From: Mesorhizobium_B sp035998495
GTDB taxonomy: Bacteria; Pseudomonadota; Alphaproteobacteria; Rhizobiales; Rhizobiaceae
Reading direction: 5' to 3'
Assembly (NCBI GenBank): GCA_035998495.1
Contig: DASYHP010000067.1
Location: 1 to 64,000 of the forward strand
Length of the DNA: 64,000 nt
Shown in pieces: positions 40,888 through 49,090 of the stretch (positions are counted from its first letter, which is position 1; the number at the start of each line of letters is the position of its first letter). The position numbers and the translations under genes are program-made. Under the pieces are notes generated by a model. The model was not told the origin of the DNA, searched no databases, and saw only the letters and a program-made list of their open reading frames with translations.

Positions 40888-41214
40888 ATGCTCTGGGTCG
40901 AGGTGCTGGCGCTGACGTTTCTGGCCGGGCTGACCACCGCTGGCACCGCCGCCACGCTGTTCGAGTTCGCCGCGCGCCGGGAGTTGAGATTCGCGAGACC
41001 GTTCGTCTCGTCCGATCGTCTGCCGCGCTCCGTTCTCGTCACCCTGTTGGCGGGGTCATTCATGCTCTGCAACGACGCGCTGAACGCGCGCCGCGAGGGG
41101 CTGCTCTCCGGCCTGGGGCTCGGCGCATGCGGCTTGGCCGCCGCTTTGTGGGTGCTGGGTTGGGGCGCAGCCGTCCTGGCGCTTGCCGCCGGCCTGTTCT
41201 CCTCGCTAGCGTGA
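40888..41214 (+). CDS. Small membrane protein, three hydrophobic segments
   Basis: A 108-residue product beginning MLWVEVLALTFLAGLTTAG, with hydrophobic helices at about 4-24, 48-62 and 72-105. TGGAGG ten bases before the ATG is a good SD. It may be a conserved alphaproteobacterial membrane protein, but I cannot give a function. The gene is divergent from the previous one and followed 20 bases later by the carbonic anhydrase-like gene, probably in one transcript. Confidence 0.65.
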   Translation: MLWVEVLALTFLAGLTTAGTAATLFEFAARRELRFARPFVSSDRLPRSVLVTLLAGSFMLCNDALNARREGLLSGLGLGACGLAAALWVLGWGAAVLALAAGLFSSLA

Positions 41215-41234
41215 CACCCTCATGTGAGGTGCCC

Positions 41235-41765
41235 ATGCCGATCTACGCGCTCGACGGCGTTTCGCCCGACATCGATCCCACCGCCTGGATCGCGCCGGAT
41301 GCGGCGGTGATCGGCAAGGTGCGGCTGGGCCCGCGCAGCAGCGTCTGGTTCGGCGCCGTTCTCAGGGGGGACAATGAGTGGATCGAGGTGGGGGCGGGGT
41401 CGAACATCCAGGAGCATTGCATGCTCCACACCGATCCCGGCTTCCCCTTGGCGGTGGGCGAGAACTGCACGGTCGGGCACCGCGCCATCCTGCATGGCTG
41501 CACGGTTCAGCGCGGAAGCCTGATCGGCATGGGCACGATCGTGCTCAACGGAGCGGCGATTGGCGCCGAGAGCCTGGTCGGGGCCGGCGCGCTCGTGACC
41601 GAGGGAAAGACGTTTCCGGCCCGGTCGCTTCTAGTGGGCTCGCCGGCGCGCGCGGTGCGGGAGCTGGATGACGCGGCGGCAGCCGGCTTGGAGGCTTCCG
41701 CCCTCCACTACAGCCAGAACGCGCGCCGCTTCCGGGAACGGCTCACGCTTCTGCCGAGCGGCTGA
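41235..41765 (+). CDS. Gamma-class carbonic anhydrase family protein
   Basis: A 176-residue left-handed beta-helix protein. Putative zinc histidines are H65 (CMLHTD), H82 (VGHRAIL) and H87 (LHGC), spaced as in gamma carbonic anhydrase-like proteins such as YrdA/CaiE and plant complex I subunits. Gln/Arg positions before them (LRGDNEWIEVG, NIQEH) are also conserved. Whether it hydrates CO2 cannot be told. The start at MPIYALDGVSP is chosen over an upstream frame open to 41127. It shares a possible transcript with the membrane protein gene just upstream. Confidence 0.92.
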   Translation: MPIYALDGVSPDIDPTAWIAPDAAVIGKVRLGPRSSVWFGAVLRGDNEWIEVGAGSNIQEHCMLHTDPGFPLAVGENCTVGHRAILHGCTVQRGSLIGMGTIVLNGAAIGAESLVGAGALVTEGKTFPARSLLVGSPARAVRELDDAAAAGLEASALHYSQNARRFRERLTLLPSG

Positions 41766-41852
41766 GAAGAGTGGAGCCGGCCCTGGGGCGGGGCCGGCTC
41801 CTCGGATCCCGGTCGTTGGGGACAGGTGGGGCTCGACCGGGCCGAACCGGAT

Positions 41853-42446
41853 TCAGCGCACGCTGCCCACCGCGACCGCGCGCCCGTCCTCGATCGACAC
41901 CCAGGCGCCGGCCGAGCGTTCGGATTGCCGCTTGAGGAAGCTGTAGTCGGTCTCGAACCAGCGCAGCACACGCGCCTCGAGATTGTCGAGGATGAAGTCG
42001 CCGCGGTCGGTGCGCAGGGTCAGCACCGCATGGCCGTCGCCGTTGGACTGGCGCACCACCGTCACCAGGAGCGCGGAGGCCGGCACGCCATAGGCGATCA
42101 GCTCGCGCCGCTTTTCGAGCACGTAGTCCTCGCAGTCGCCATAGCCTTCGGGATAGGACCAGAATTCCTCGCGACCCCACATCTCGAAATCGGTGCGGGG
42201 CGTGATGCTGGCGTTGGCGAAGGTGTTCACCTCGAGGACGATCTTCCAAAGATCCCTGGTGAGCTTCACGGGCGTCGCATCAGGCTCATTGGCCACGCAC
42301 TCGTCGGGATAGCTCTGGCAGAACTCCCAGTGGCCAATGGGCTGCGTCGAGCGTCCGCCCGTCGGCATGAACAGGCCGGCGGCGGCCGCCTCTCCCATCC
42401 AGCTCGCAGCCATCAAAGCCAGAGCTGCGAGAATTCTTTTCTTCAT
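41853..42446 (-). CDS. Transglutaminase-like cysteine peptidase (BTLCP)
   Basis: A 197-residue exported protein with a signal peptide (MKKRILAALALMAASW, AxA cleavage near residue 23). The papain-like triad is C105 in GYGDCEDYVLEKRREL, H139 in GDGHAVLTLRTD and D154 in ILDNL. Two further cysteines (C43, C50) may pair in the periplasm. Bacterial transglutaminase-like cysteine proteases of this class include LapG, which cleaves adhesins, but there is no LapD here. A nearby PilZ gene leaves c-di-GMP control possible, not shown. Confidence 0.92.
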   Translation of the reverse strand: MKKRILAALALMAASWMGEAAAAGLFMPTGGRSTQPIGHWEFCQSYPDECVANEPDATPVKLTRDLWKIVLEVNTFANASITPRTDFEMWGREEFWSYPEGYGDCEDYVLEKRRELIAYGVPASALLVTVVRQSNGDGHAVLTLRTDRGDFILDNLEARVLRWFETDYSFLKRQSERSAGAWVSIEDGRAVAVGSVR

Positions 42447-42767
42447 TGTCCCTGTCTCCCCATTTGGAGAGATCATGACAAAGCCACATTGATTCCACGC
42501 GAAATTGAGCAGGTGCTTTTGAACGGAAGTAGATGCCGCCTGTTAATCTACCTGAAGATCAACTTTCACGAACCGCTAGAAGCCGCGTCGTTTCGGCGAG
42601 AGCACGTTAACCATGGCCGAGCGGCGATGCATTTGGCCGTCGGTCCAGTGGCGTGAGCATCGCCCGCGCATGGCGGCCGACGCAAACGAACAGCCCGCGG
42701 GCGAGGGCCTGCGGGCGGTAAGCGGGTATGGGGTAGGGGGTGGCGTCGTTCCGCCGACGCGCCCTGG
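42447..42767. other. Intergenic region between BTLCP and PilZ genes
   Basis: A 321-base gap, relatively AT-rich at 42480-42620, where the BTLCP promoter probably lies (minus strand). It holds GTTAACCAT at 42607-42615, a CtrA-like half site, and a GC hairpin (GCCCGC...GCGGGC) near 42693-42716 that may end the PilZ transcript. No reading frame looks like a gene. Confidence 0.4.
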
Positions 42768-43436
42768 TCAGCCGGGCGCGGCGCCGACGAACTCGGCTTC
42801 CAGCGTTTCGGGCCGCTGCACCACGGCGAACTCGACCGCGATGCCGTCCTCGAAGTGGCGCACCACCTGGCCGCGCATGTTGCCCAGCATCACCTGCACG
42901 CCAAGCGCGGGCTTGACCTCGATCTCGATGGCCGCGCCCGACAGCGACAGGTCGATGATCCGGCAGCGGTATTGGCGGCCGTCGTGCAACTGCAGCACGC
43001 TCATCGGATTGCGCGGCGCGACGCGCTCGTGCCGGCGGTCCTCCGGCAGGTCGAGCTCGTGCTTGTTGGCGAGCCAGGTCAGTTGCGCGGCGAGCTTGTC
43101 CTTCTTGCGGTCGGACGCGATCACCGTCATGGCGAAACCGTCGGACAGCCGGCGCGTGATCACGCCCTCGACCCGGCCGATATGGTCGATATAGGCGATG
43201 ACCTTCTCGCCGGGTTCGCCGATGGTGCTAGCGCGCAGCGCCACGCTGCCCGGCGACATGTCTGTCACCTCGCAGGGATGCTCCGTGCGATCCTCGAGCA
43301 TGAAGCGGCCGTGGATCCGAACGGCAACGCGCTGGAACGTCCGCCGCTCGCCCCGGGACGGCGCCGATTCAACCGCCGCTGACCTCATCTCCGCCTCGAC
43401 TTCCGCTTCAGGAACCCGCGCACAGGCGCAGGACAT
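42768..43436 (-). CDS. Tandem PilZ-domain protein
   Basis: A 222-residue cytoplasmic protein with two PilZ-like domains. The first (about 30-120) has RRTFQRVAVR followed by DMSPGS; the second (about 132-205) has RRHERVAPR followed by DLSLSG. The RxxxR and (D/N)xSxxG signatures bind cyclic-di-GMP and are complete in both, so it probably senses that messenger. The CACAR N-terminus is unusual; Met17 is an alternative start. A PAS-domain gene lies just upstream in the same direction. Confidence 0.87.
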   Translation of the reverse strand: MSCACARVPEAEVEAEMRSAAVESAPSRGERRTFQRVAVRIHGRFMLEDRTEHPCEVTDMSPGSVALRASTIGEPGEKVIAYIDHIGRVEGVITRRLSDGFAMTVIASDRKKDKLAAQLTWLANKHELDLPEDRRHERVAPRNPMSVLQLHDGRQYRCRIIDLSLSGAAIEIEVKPALGVQVMLGNMRGQVVRHFEDGIAVEFAVVQRPETLEAEFVGAAPG

Positions 43437-43523
43437 GAGCCGACCATAACCCGCGGCCGGTTAACACGTCGTAATGTGGAGCGGCCCAATGCCCGCATTC
43501 GGCCCGTGCGGAGGCGAGCGGTC

Positions 43524-44171
43524 TCAGGCTTGCTCGGGCTCGTCCTTGCCGCCTTCGAGCACCACGAGGTGGCGGACGCGTCGCCCGCCCCGGCCATTCC
43601 CGCCAAGCGCGTCCTCGCCGGGCGCGAGCGGGGGGGTCGCGAGCGCGGGCCGGTTGCCGAGGAACAGCGGCTCGCGATCCGGATCGAGGACACGGAACGA
43701 GTCGAGCAGCGCCTGCAAAACCGGGTCCGCGCCCAGCCAGAACGGCTTCTGCACAGCGGTCGTCAGCCCGAGGCAGCGCGGGCTTTCCCGGCCTCCGTCG
43801 AGTGGGAGGAGGATCAGCTCGAAAGGGCTGGCGCGCCCTTTCTCCGTGACGCCCTGATAGTCCAGCGTAATCACCGCCCGGCCGGAAAAGACGTTCTGCG
43901 TGAGCTTGGCGATCAGCCGCTGGTCGCGCGCGCGCCAAAGCGAGGGAAAGGAATAACCCTTGAGCTCGCGGCCATGAACGCCGCAGAGCCGCGTTCCCGC
44001 AAGGCGGAACACCGCCTCGCCGCGCATGTCGCGCTCCAGGATGAAGGTGTCGGAGAGCAATGTGCGGATATCAGCCGGCTCGATCTCCGAGCGCCGCGGG
44101 GCAGGGCGGCCGTCACGCAATCGGTTCCAGTATTGGAACAGTGCGATGGAAGCTGCCTGCCTCATGCTCAA
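43524..44171 (-). CDS. PAS domain protein (PAS_5 type)
   Basis: A 215-residue protein with one PAS-like domain (about 5-155). It contains ALFQYWNRLRDGRPAPRRSE, FRLAGTRLCGVHGRELKG and FELILLPLDGG, the pattern of the PAS_5 family found in alphaproteobacteria. No output domain is attached. The tail (about 185-215) is Gly/Arg-rich and probably disordered. These proteins are often near PilZ or c-di-GMP genes; here the tandem PilZ gene is 87 bases downstream on the same strand. Start could be Met1 or Met3. Confidence 0.82.
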   Translation of the reverse strand: MSMRQAASIALFQYWNRLRDGRPAPRRSEIEPADIRTLLSDTFILERDMRGEAVFRLAGTRLCGVHGRELKGYSFPSLWRARDQRLIAKLTQNVFSGRAVITLDYQGVTEKGRASPFELILLPLDGGRESPRCLGLTTAVQKPFWLGADPVLQALLDSFRVLDPDREPLFLGNRPALATPPLAPGEDALGGNGRGGRRVRHLVVLEGGKDEPEQA

Positions 44172-44345
44172 TACGCTCCGCGTTGGGGCAGCTCGTGTGT
44201 CATCGGCGAACAGGATTCGCGTTCGTGAGCGGCCTTCATGCCTTGCCCTTCATGATCCGTGCCAGCCGCCAGCGTCCGCCATCCTCGCTGGCCCTGCGTT
44301 AAGGTTAATGAAGAGTTGCAGTTGCCTGGACGGAGCGGAAGTGGG

Positions 44346-44470
44346 AGAGTGAAGTCACTCTAGACGGGAGGGCGCGGTGAGCGCGTTCCCGTTTCTCCAG
44401 TCAGTGATTTGAGGACGGGCAGGGGCTCGGCCGGCCGTTCGAGGGTGACCTTGAACGGCCTTTCTTTTGT
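44346..44470 (+). ncRNA. Candidate small RNA with terminator
   Basis: Within a 402-base gap (44172-44573) the plus strand shows three stacked hairpins and no reading frame of interest. They are AGAGTG-AAGT-CACTCT at 44346-44361, ACGGGA...TCCCGT at 44364-44392 with inner GCGC-GGTGA-GCGC, and a terminator at 44433-44470. The only upstream gene is on the other strand, so the terminator has no gene to end. This looks like a small RNA of about 125 bases or a leader of the rhomboid gene. No clear promoter is seen. Confidence 0.45.
44433..44470 (+). terminator. Orphan intrinsic terminator upstream of the rhomboid gene
   Basis: An 8-bp stem GGCCGTTC/GAACGGCC (44433-44440 with 44453-44460), a 12-base loop, then TTTCTTTTGT. 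It lies 100 bases before the rhomboid start on the same strand, with no upstream gene in that direction. Confidence 0.75.
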
Positions 44471-44573
44471 CTTACCTCCGCTTCGGCCCTGGGGCCGCGC
44501 CGCGCATGCCGGCCGGCGATCCCGTTGATTCGGTTGGGCTTGCAGCAGAAGGGCCGGCCGGAACCGGGAACGC

Positions 44574-45338
44574 ATGGATCAGGACGACGCCCCGCGCCCC
44601 GCTTCCGCTCCTCCGGATGAAGACCAGCCGGAAACCGTGCGGGCTCCGGACCAGCAAGGCCGGTCGGAGCCGGTCTTCAACATGCCGGGCATCGTCCTGG
44701 CTGTCATCGCGATCTGTGTCGCCGTCCACCTCGTGAGGACGCAGTTCCTCAACATCGAACAGGATTTTGACGTCATTCTGCATGGCGCCTTCATTCCCGT
44801 CTTCTACACCGGGGCGTTCGGGTTCGACCCTTGGCTGCTGACCGCACCGGTGTCCTACAGCTTGCTCCACGGCGACGTCCTTCATCTCGGCGTGAACCTG
44901 GTGTGGCTGGCCGCCTTCGGGTCGCCGTTGGCGGGCCGGATGGGCAATCTCCGCTTCGCCCTGTTCTGGGTGGTGACGGCGGCGGCAGCCGCCTTTCTCT
45001 TCCTGCTCCTGCACCCTTTCGGCGACGCGCCGCTGGTCGGGGCGTCGGGCGCCATCTCCGGCATGATGGGCGCGGCCGCGCGGTTCGGCTTCCGCATCGA
45101 CCGGCGCGACCGCCCGCCGCGTTTCGCCGGACCTCCGATGAGCGTGGCGGAGGCCTTGAGCCATCGCACCGTGTTCGTCTTCCTCGCGGCGTGGTTCGCC
45201 GTGAACCTCGCCACGGGTCTGCTCGGCGCCGTTCCCGGCTTTGAAGGGCAGATCGCCTGGGAGGCGCATGTCGGCGGCTTCCTGGCCGGGTTCTTCGGCC
45301 TGCCTGCGATGCTCGGGCGCGCTCGTCTCAACGCTTGA
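44574..45338 (+). CDS. Rhomboid family intramembrane serine protease
   Basis: A 254-residue six-helix membrane protein. The catalytic dyad is S158 in VGASGAISGMMG and H232 in EAHVGGFLAGFFG. The GxxHxLxN-like segment LLHGDVLHLGVNLVW in helix 2 provides the oxyanion residues. The first 33 residues are acidic and cytoplasmic. Rhomboids cleave membrane proteins within the bilayer; substrate unknown. A CBS-domain gene follows after 78 bases. Confidence 0.92.
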   Translation: MDQDDAPRPASAPPDEDQPETVRAPDQQGRSEPVFNMPGIVLAVIAICVAVHLVRTQFLNIEQDFDVILHGAFIPVFYTGAFGFDPWLLTAPVSYSLLHGDVLHLGVNLVWLAAFGSPLAGRMGNLRFALFWVVTAAAAAFLFLLLHPFGDAPLVGASGAISGMMGAAARFGFRIDRRDRPPRFAGPPMSVAEALSHRTVFVFLAAWFAVNLATGLLGAVPGFEGQIAWEAHVGGFLAGFFGLPAMLGRARLNA

Positions 45339-45416
45339 AATGCGGTGCGGCTGGATGCACCATGCCGCAAGGAGAGGCGTTCTCTCTGGCGCCGTCTTCA
45401 GCACAGGAGATCGTAT

Positions 45417-45848
45417 ATGACCGTGAAGGCGATCCTGGACGCCAAGGGCCACGACGTCGTCACCTTGGGGCCGAACGAGAAGCTGTCGCGCGCCGTCGAG
45501 CTCCTGACGGAGCATCGGATCGGCGCGCTGGTGGTCACCAACGGGGACAACAAGATCGTCGGCATCCTGTCCGAGCGCGACATCGTGCGCTGCCTGGCGA
45601 AGGAGGGCGCGGCGGCGCTCGACATGCAGGTGCGCACGGCCATGACGCCGAAGGTGAACATCTGCAACGAGCACCACACCGTCAACGACGTCATGGAGAT
45701 CATGACCCGCGGGCGCTTCCGTCACCTGCCGGTGGAAAGGGACGGCAGGCTCAGCGGCATCGTGTCGATCGGCGACGTGGTGAAGCGCCGGATCGAGGAG
45801 GTCGAGCGCGAGGCCGAGGACATCCGCAGCTATATCGCCACCGCCTGA
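45417..45848 (+). CDS. CBS domain pair protein
   Basis: A 143-residue protein made of two CBS domains (about 8-60 and 75-125), a module that binds adenosine nucleotides. Markers include HRIGALVVTNGDNKIVGILSE and MTRGRFRHLPVERDGRLSG. Stand-alone CBS proteins of this alphaproteobacterial type are common; their targets are not known. The ATG at 45417 follows an AGGAGA SD; the frame upstream is open to 45345. Confidence 0.9.
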   Translation: MTVKAILDAKGHDVVTLGPNEKLSRAVELLTEHRIGALVVTNGDNKIVGILSERDIVRCLAKEGAAALDMQVRTAMTPKVNICNEHHTVNDVMEIMTRGRFRHLPVERDGRLSGIVSIGDVVKRRIEEVEREAEDIRSYIATA

Positions 45849-45933
45849 GCGGCCGCGCGGGCCGGGCCGCCCTTGCCCCCGAAAAGCCTTTGCACTAGCG
45901 AAGCGGCGACACCCACCATCGCCGGCTCCTCGC

Positions 45934-47436
45934 ATGACCATCATCGACACCCGCACGCCCGATCCCAAGCGCCTGGTGCCCGGCGCCACCGGCGACTGGG
46001 AGATCATCGTGGGCATGGAGGTCCATGCCCAGGTCGTTTCCGAGGCGAAGCTCTTCTCCGGCGCGCCGACCGGCTTCGGCGCGGCGCCCAACGACCATGT
46101 GAGCCTCGTGGACGCGGCCATGCCCGGCATGCTGCCCGTCATCAACGAGGAGTGCGTGCGCCAGGCGATCCGCACGGGGCTCGGGCTCAAGGCGCAGATC
46201 AACCACCGCTCGGTGTTCGACCGGAAGAACTATTTCTACCCCGACCTGCCGCAGGGCTACCAGATCTCGCAGTACAAGCAGCCCATCGTGGGCGAGGGCG
46301 TCGTGAAAGTCTCCGTCGGTCCCGATCGCGAGGGAAAATTCGAGGAGATCGAGGTCGGCATCGAGCGCCTGCACCTCGAACAGGACGCGGGCAAGTCGCT
46401 GCACGACCAGAGCCCGACCATGTCCTTCGTGGACCTCAACCGCTCGGGCGTGGCGCTGATGGAGATCGTGTCCAAGCCCGACCTGCGCTCGGCCGACGAG
46501 GCGAAGGCTTACCTGACCAAGCTACGCTCCATCATGCGCTATCTCGGCACATGCGACGGCAACATGGACGAGGGGAGCTTGCGCGCCGACGTGAACGTGT
46601 CGGTGCGCCGCCCCGGCGGCGCGTTCGGCACGCGCTGCGAGATCAAGAACGTCAACTCCATCCGCTTCGTCGGCCAGGCGATCGAATGCGAGGCGCGGCG
46701 GCAGATCGGCATCCTGGAGGACGGCGGCAGAATCGAGCAGGAAACGCGGCTGTTCGACCCGGGCAAGGGCGAAACGCGCTCCATGCGCTCCAAGGAGGAG
46801 GCGCATGACTACCGCTACTTCCCCGACCCCGACCTCCTGCCGCTCGAATTCGACCAGGCCTATGTGGAGGCGCTCGCGGACGGCCTGCCGGAGCTGCCGG
46901 ACGAGAAGCGCGCGCGGCTGATCGCAGGCCTGGGCCTCTCGGAATACGATGCGTCGGTTCTGGTCTCGGACAAGGCGGTGGCCGACTATTTCGAGAAGGT
47001 GGCGGCCGGCCGCGACGGCAAGCTCGCCGCGAACTGGGTGATCAATGACCTGCTCGGCGCGCTCAACCGCGAGGGTGGCGAGATCGAGGCAGTGCCCGTG
47101 TCGCCCGACCAGGTCGGCGCGATCATCGACCTCATCAAGGACGGCACGATCTCCGGCAAGATCGCCAAGGATCTGTTCGAGGTCGTCTGGAACGAAGGCG
47201 GAAACCCGCGCGAGCTCGTCGAAAGCCGCGGTCTCCGCCAAGTCACCGACACGGGCGCGATCGAGAAAGCGGTGGACGAGGTGATCGCCGCCAATCCCGA
47301 GAAGGTCAGCCAAGCCAAGGCGAAGCCGACGCTGGCGGGCTGGTTCGTCGGCCAGGTGATGAAGGCCACCGGCGGCAAGGCCAACCCGCAGGCCGTCAAC
47401 GCGCTCGTCAAGGAGAAGCTCGGCATTGCCGACTGA
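45934..47436 (+). CDS. gatB: Aspartyl/glutamyl-tRNA amidotransferase subunit B
   Basis: The 500-residue kinase/tRNA-binding subunit of GatCAB, which amidates Glu-tRNA(Gln) and Asp-tRNA(Asn) in organisms lacking the direct synthetases. Family motifs include WEIIVGMEVHAQ, NYFYPDLPQGYQISQ, MSFVDLNRSGVALMEIVS and YRYFPDPDLLPL; the C-terminal YqeY-like helical domain ends in NALVKEKLG. GatA and GatC are not in this window. The next gene starts inside its last codons. Confidence 0.96.
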   Translation: MTIIDTRTPDPKRLVPGATGDWEIIVGMEVHAQVVSEAKLFSGAPTGFGAAPNDHVSLVDAAMPGMLPVINEECVRQAIRTGLGLKAQINHRSVFDRKNYFYPDLPQGYQISQYKQPIVGEGVVKVSVGPDREGKFEEIEVGIERLHLEQDAGKSLHDQSPTMSFVDLNRSGVALMEIVSKPDLRSADEAKAYLTKLRSIMRYLGTCDGNMDEGSLRADVNVSVRRPGGAFGTRCEIKNVNSIRFVGQAIECEARRQIGILEDGGRIEQETRLFDPGKGETRSMRSKEEAHDYRYFPDPDLLPLEFDQAYVEALADGLPELPDEKRARLIAGLGLSEYDASVLVSDKAVADYFEKVAAGRDGKLAANWVINDLLGALNREGGEIEAVPVSPDQVGAIIDLIKDGTISGKIAKDLFEVVWNEGGNPRELVESRGLRQVTDTGAIEKAVDEVIAANPEKVSQAKAKPTLAGWFVGQVMKATGGKANPQAVNALVKEKLGIAD

Positions 47437-47932
47437 CGCCGTCTTCATCCGCAGCGCCGGCGAGCGCGACCTGGCCGCGGTCCAGGCGCTGCTCGTCGAG
47501 ACCTGGCATGACGCCTATGATCGCATCTACGGGCGAGAGCGCGTCGCGGAGATCACGGCCGAGTGGCACTCCATCCCCTCGCTGGAAGCGCGGTTGAAGC
47601 GCCCGCGTTCCGAGTTCCTGCTGGCCGACGACGGGAGCTCGCTCGCCGGAATGGCTTACGCGGCCCAAACCAAGGAGGCATGCCAGGTGGTGCTGCACCA
47701 GCTTTATGTGCGGCCCGCGTTCCAGGGCCGGGGCGTCGGCGCCGCCCTGCTTGCGGAGATCGAGGGCAGTTTCCCGGAGGCTCGCAGCCTGCGCCTCGAA
47801 GTCGAGAAGCAGAACGAGAACGCCGTCCGCTTCTACCGCAATCATGGTTTCGGGGAGGTGCGCGAGGGAGCGCCCGGCGACTGCGCCTCGGCGGGCATGC
47901 CGGCCCTGGCGATGGAGAAGAAGCTCGGCTGA
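47426..47932 (+). CDS. GNAT family N-acetyltransferase
   Basis: A 168-residue acetyltransferase. The acetyl-CoA loop is in LYVRPAFQGRGVGAALLAEI (Q/RxxGxG/A), with the later NENAVRFYRNHGF motif. It begins at TTG 47426, overlapping the end of gatB by 11 bases, with the SD AAGGAG nine bases before it. The substrate is not apparent. Overlap indicates cotranscription with gatB. Confidence 0.88.
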   Translation: MPTDAVFIRSAGERDLAAVQALLVETWHDAYDRIYGRERVAEITAEWHSIPSLEARLKRPRSEFLLADDGSSLAGMAYAAQTKEACQVVLHQLYVRPAFQGRGVGAALLAEIEGSFPEARSLRLEVEKQNENAVRFYRNHGFGEVREGAPGDCASAGMPALAMEKKLG

Positions 47933-48015
47933 CGAATCGCTTTGGCTTGCGCCGCTCGGCCGGCGGCCATAGGAACCCATGAGCCGCGAAGCGGTTCTCC
48001 GCCGCGAGAGAGACG

Positions 48016-48414
48016 ATGAAAAACTTCCTGCTTCAGTTCTTCACCTGGTGGAACGGCCAGACGCTCGGCACCCGCTTCTTCACCTGGCGCCATGGCAAAC
48101 GCGTCGGCGAGGACGAGTTCGGCAACGTCTACTACGAAGGCGGCAAGGATCCGATGGGCGGCACCCGCCGCTGGGTGATCTACAACGGCGAGGCGGACGC
48201 CTCGAAGATCCCGCCGGGCTGGTATGGCTGGATTCAACGCCGCACCGACGTGCCGCCGACCGAGGAGGATTTCCGGCCGCGCGAATGGATGAAGCCGCAC
48301 ACGCCGAACATGACCGGCACCGGCCAAGCCTATCGCCCGCCGGGCTCGATCCGCACGCGGGACAAGCGGCCGGTGGTCACGGGCGATTACGACGCCTGGA
48401 CGCCCGGCGGCTGA
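48016..48414 (+). CDS. NDUFA12 (B17.2)-family complex I accessory subunit
   Basis: A 132-residue soluble protein homologous to the mitochondrial complex I subunit NDUFA12. Segments WWNGQTLGTRFFTWRHGKRVG, DEFGNVYYE and RRWVIYNG are characteristic, as is PGWYGWI. Alphaproteobacteria carry this accessory subunit away from the nuo operon, where it stabilises NADH:quinone oxidoreductase. It begins 83 bases after the acetyltransferase gene and precedes a DUF2155 gene, an arrangement I recall as common in rhizobia. Confidence 0.94.
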   Translation: MKNFLLQFFTWWNGQTLGTRFFTWRHGKRVGEDEFGNVYYEGGKDPMGGTRRWVIYNGEADASKIPPGWYGWIQRRTDVPPTEEDFRPREWMKPHTPNMTGTGQAYRPPGSIRTRDKRPVVTGDYDAWTPGG

Positions 48415-48502
48415 CACCTCGGTTTTTGTCGCCACAATCGGGCTGTATGGATCGATGCGCGGCCCGTCCCTGCGGCCGCATGGTTTCAGAAGCCGGGCTC
48501 CG

Positions 48503-49036
48503 ATGAGCGACACGAAGAGCAGACTATCTCCCTCCCGCGCCGCAACGTGGCGGACGTCCCTCGTCGCCGCAGCGTTTCTTGTGGCCGCGCCGGCTTGGGC
48601 GCAGGACGAGTCGCAGGATCTGCCCGATATCGAGGATCTGGACGCCCAGGGCGAAATCCTGCCGCAGGAGGACGCGCAGCCCAAGGCGCCCGCGCGGGTG
48701 ACCAACGCGGTGGCCGAGTTCACCGGCATCGACAAGATCACCGGCCGCATCATCAGTTTCGACGTCTATGTGGACGAGACCGTGCAGTTCGGCGCGCTGC
48801 AGGTGACGCCGCGCGTCTGCTATTCGCGTCCGAACGCGGAGGAGCCGAAGACGGACTCCTTCGTGGAGGTGGACGAGATCACGCTGGACCGGAAGATCAG
48901 GCGCGTCTTCACGGGCTGGATGTTCGCGGAAAGCCCCGGCCTGAACGCGGTGGAGCACCCGGTCTATGACGTGTGGCTGAAGAGCTGCAAGGAAACCTCC
49001 GACGTGCCCGCGCCGGAAGAGACCAAGGCGGAATGA
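48503..49036 (+). CDS. Secreted DUF2155 protein
   Basis: A 177-residue exported protein with a signal peptide ending near APAWA. The DUF2155 core has VAEFTGIDKITGRIISFDVYVDET, CYSRPNAEEPKTDSFVEVDE and FTGWMFAESPGLNAVEHPVYDVWL, with two cysteines that could pair. The domain is restricted to alphaproteobacteria and of unknown role, usually between the NDUFA12 and aat genes as here. The ATG at 48503 is preferred over an earlier one at 48455. Confidence 0.9.
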   Translation: MSDTKSRLSPSRAATWRTSLVAAAFLVAAPAWAQDESQDLPDIEDLDAQGEILPQEDAQPKAPARVTNAVAEFTGIDKITGRIISFDVYVDETVQFGALQVTPRVCYSRPNAEEPKTDSFVEVDEITLDRKIRRVFTGWMFAESPGLNAVEHPVYDVWLKSCKETSDVPAPEETKAE

Positions 49037-49041
49037 CCCGG

Positions 49042-49080
49042 GCCGCCCTCCTTCTCCCACAAGGGGAGAAGGAGGGCGGC
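49042..49080. terminator. Perfect 17-bp palindromic hairpin between DUF2155 and aat
   Basis: Arms 49042-49058 and 49064-49080 pair perfectly over 17 bases with a five-base loop. It sits between convergent genes and could terminate both, although neither side has a T run. The core CTTCTCCCACAAGGGGAGAAG resembles repeats common between rhizobial genes and the CACAAGGGG part of 11151-11262. Confidence 0.65.
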
Positions 49081-49090
49081 TCGAACAAGC

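Noticed and set aside
42693..42716. GC hairpin as a strong terminator of the PilZ gene
   Set aside because: The stem is short and there is no T run on either strand, so it is only mentioned in the intergenic note.
44299..44312. TTAAGGTTAA as a CtrA site
   Set aside because: Only two bases separate the half sites instead of seven.
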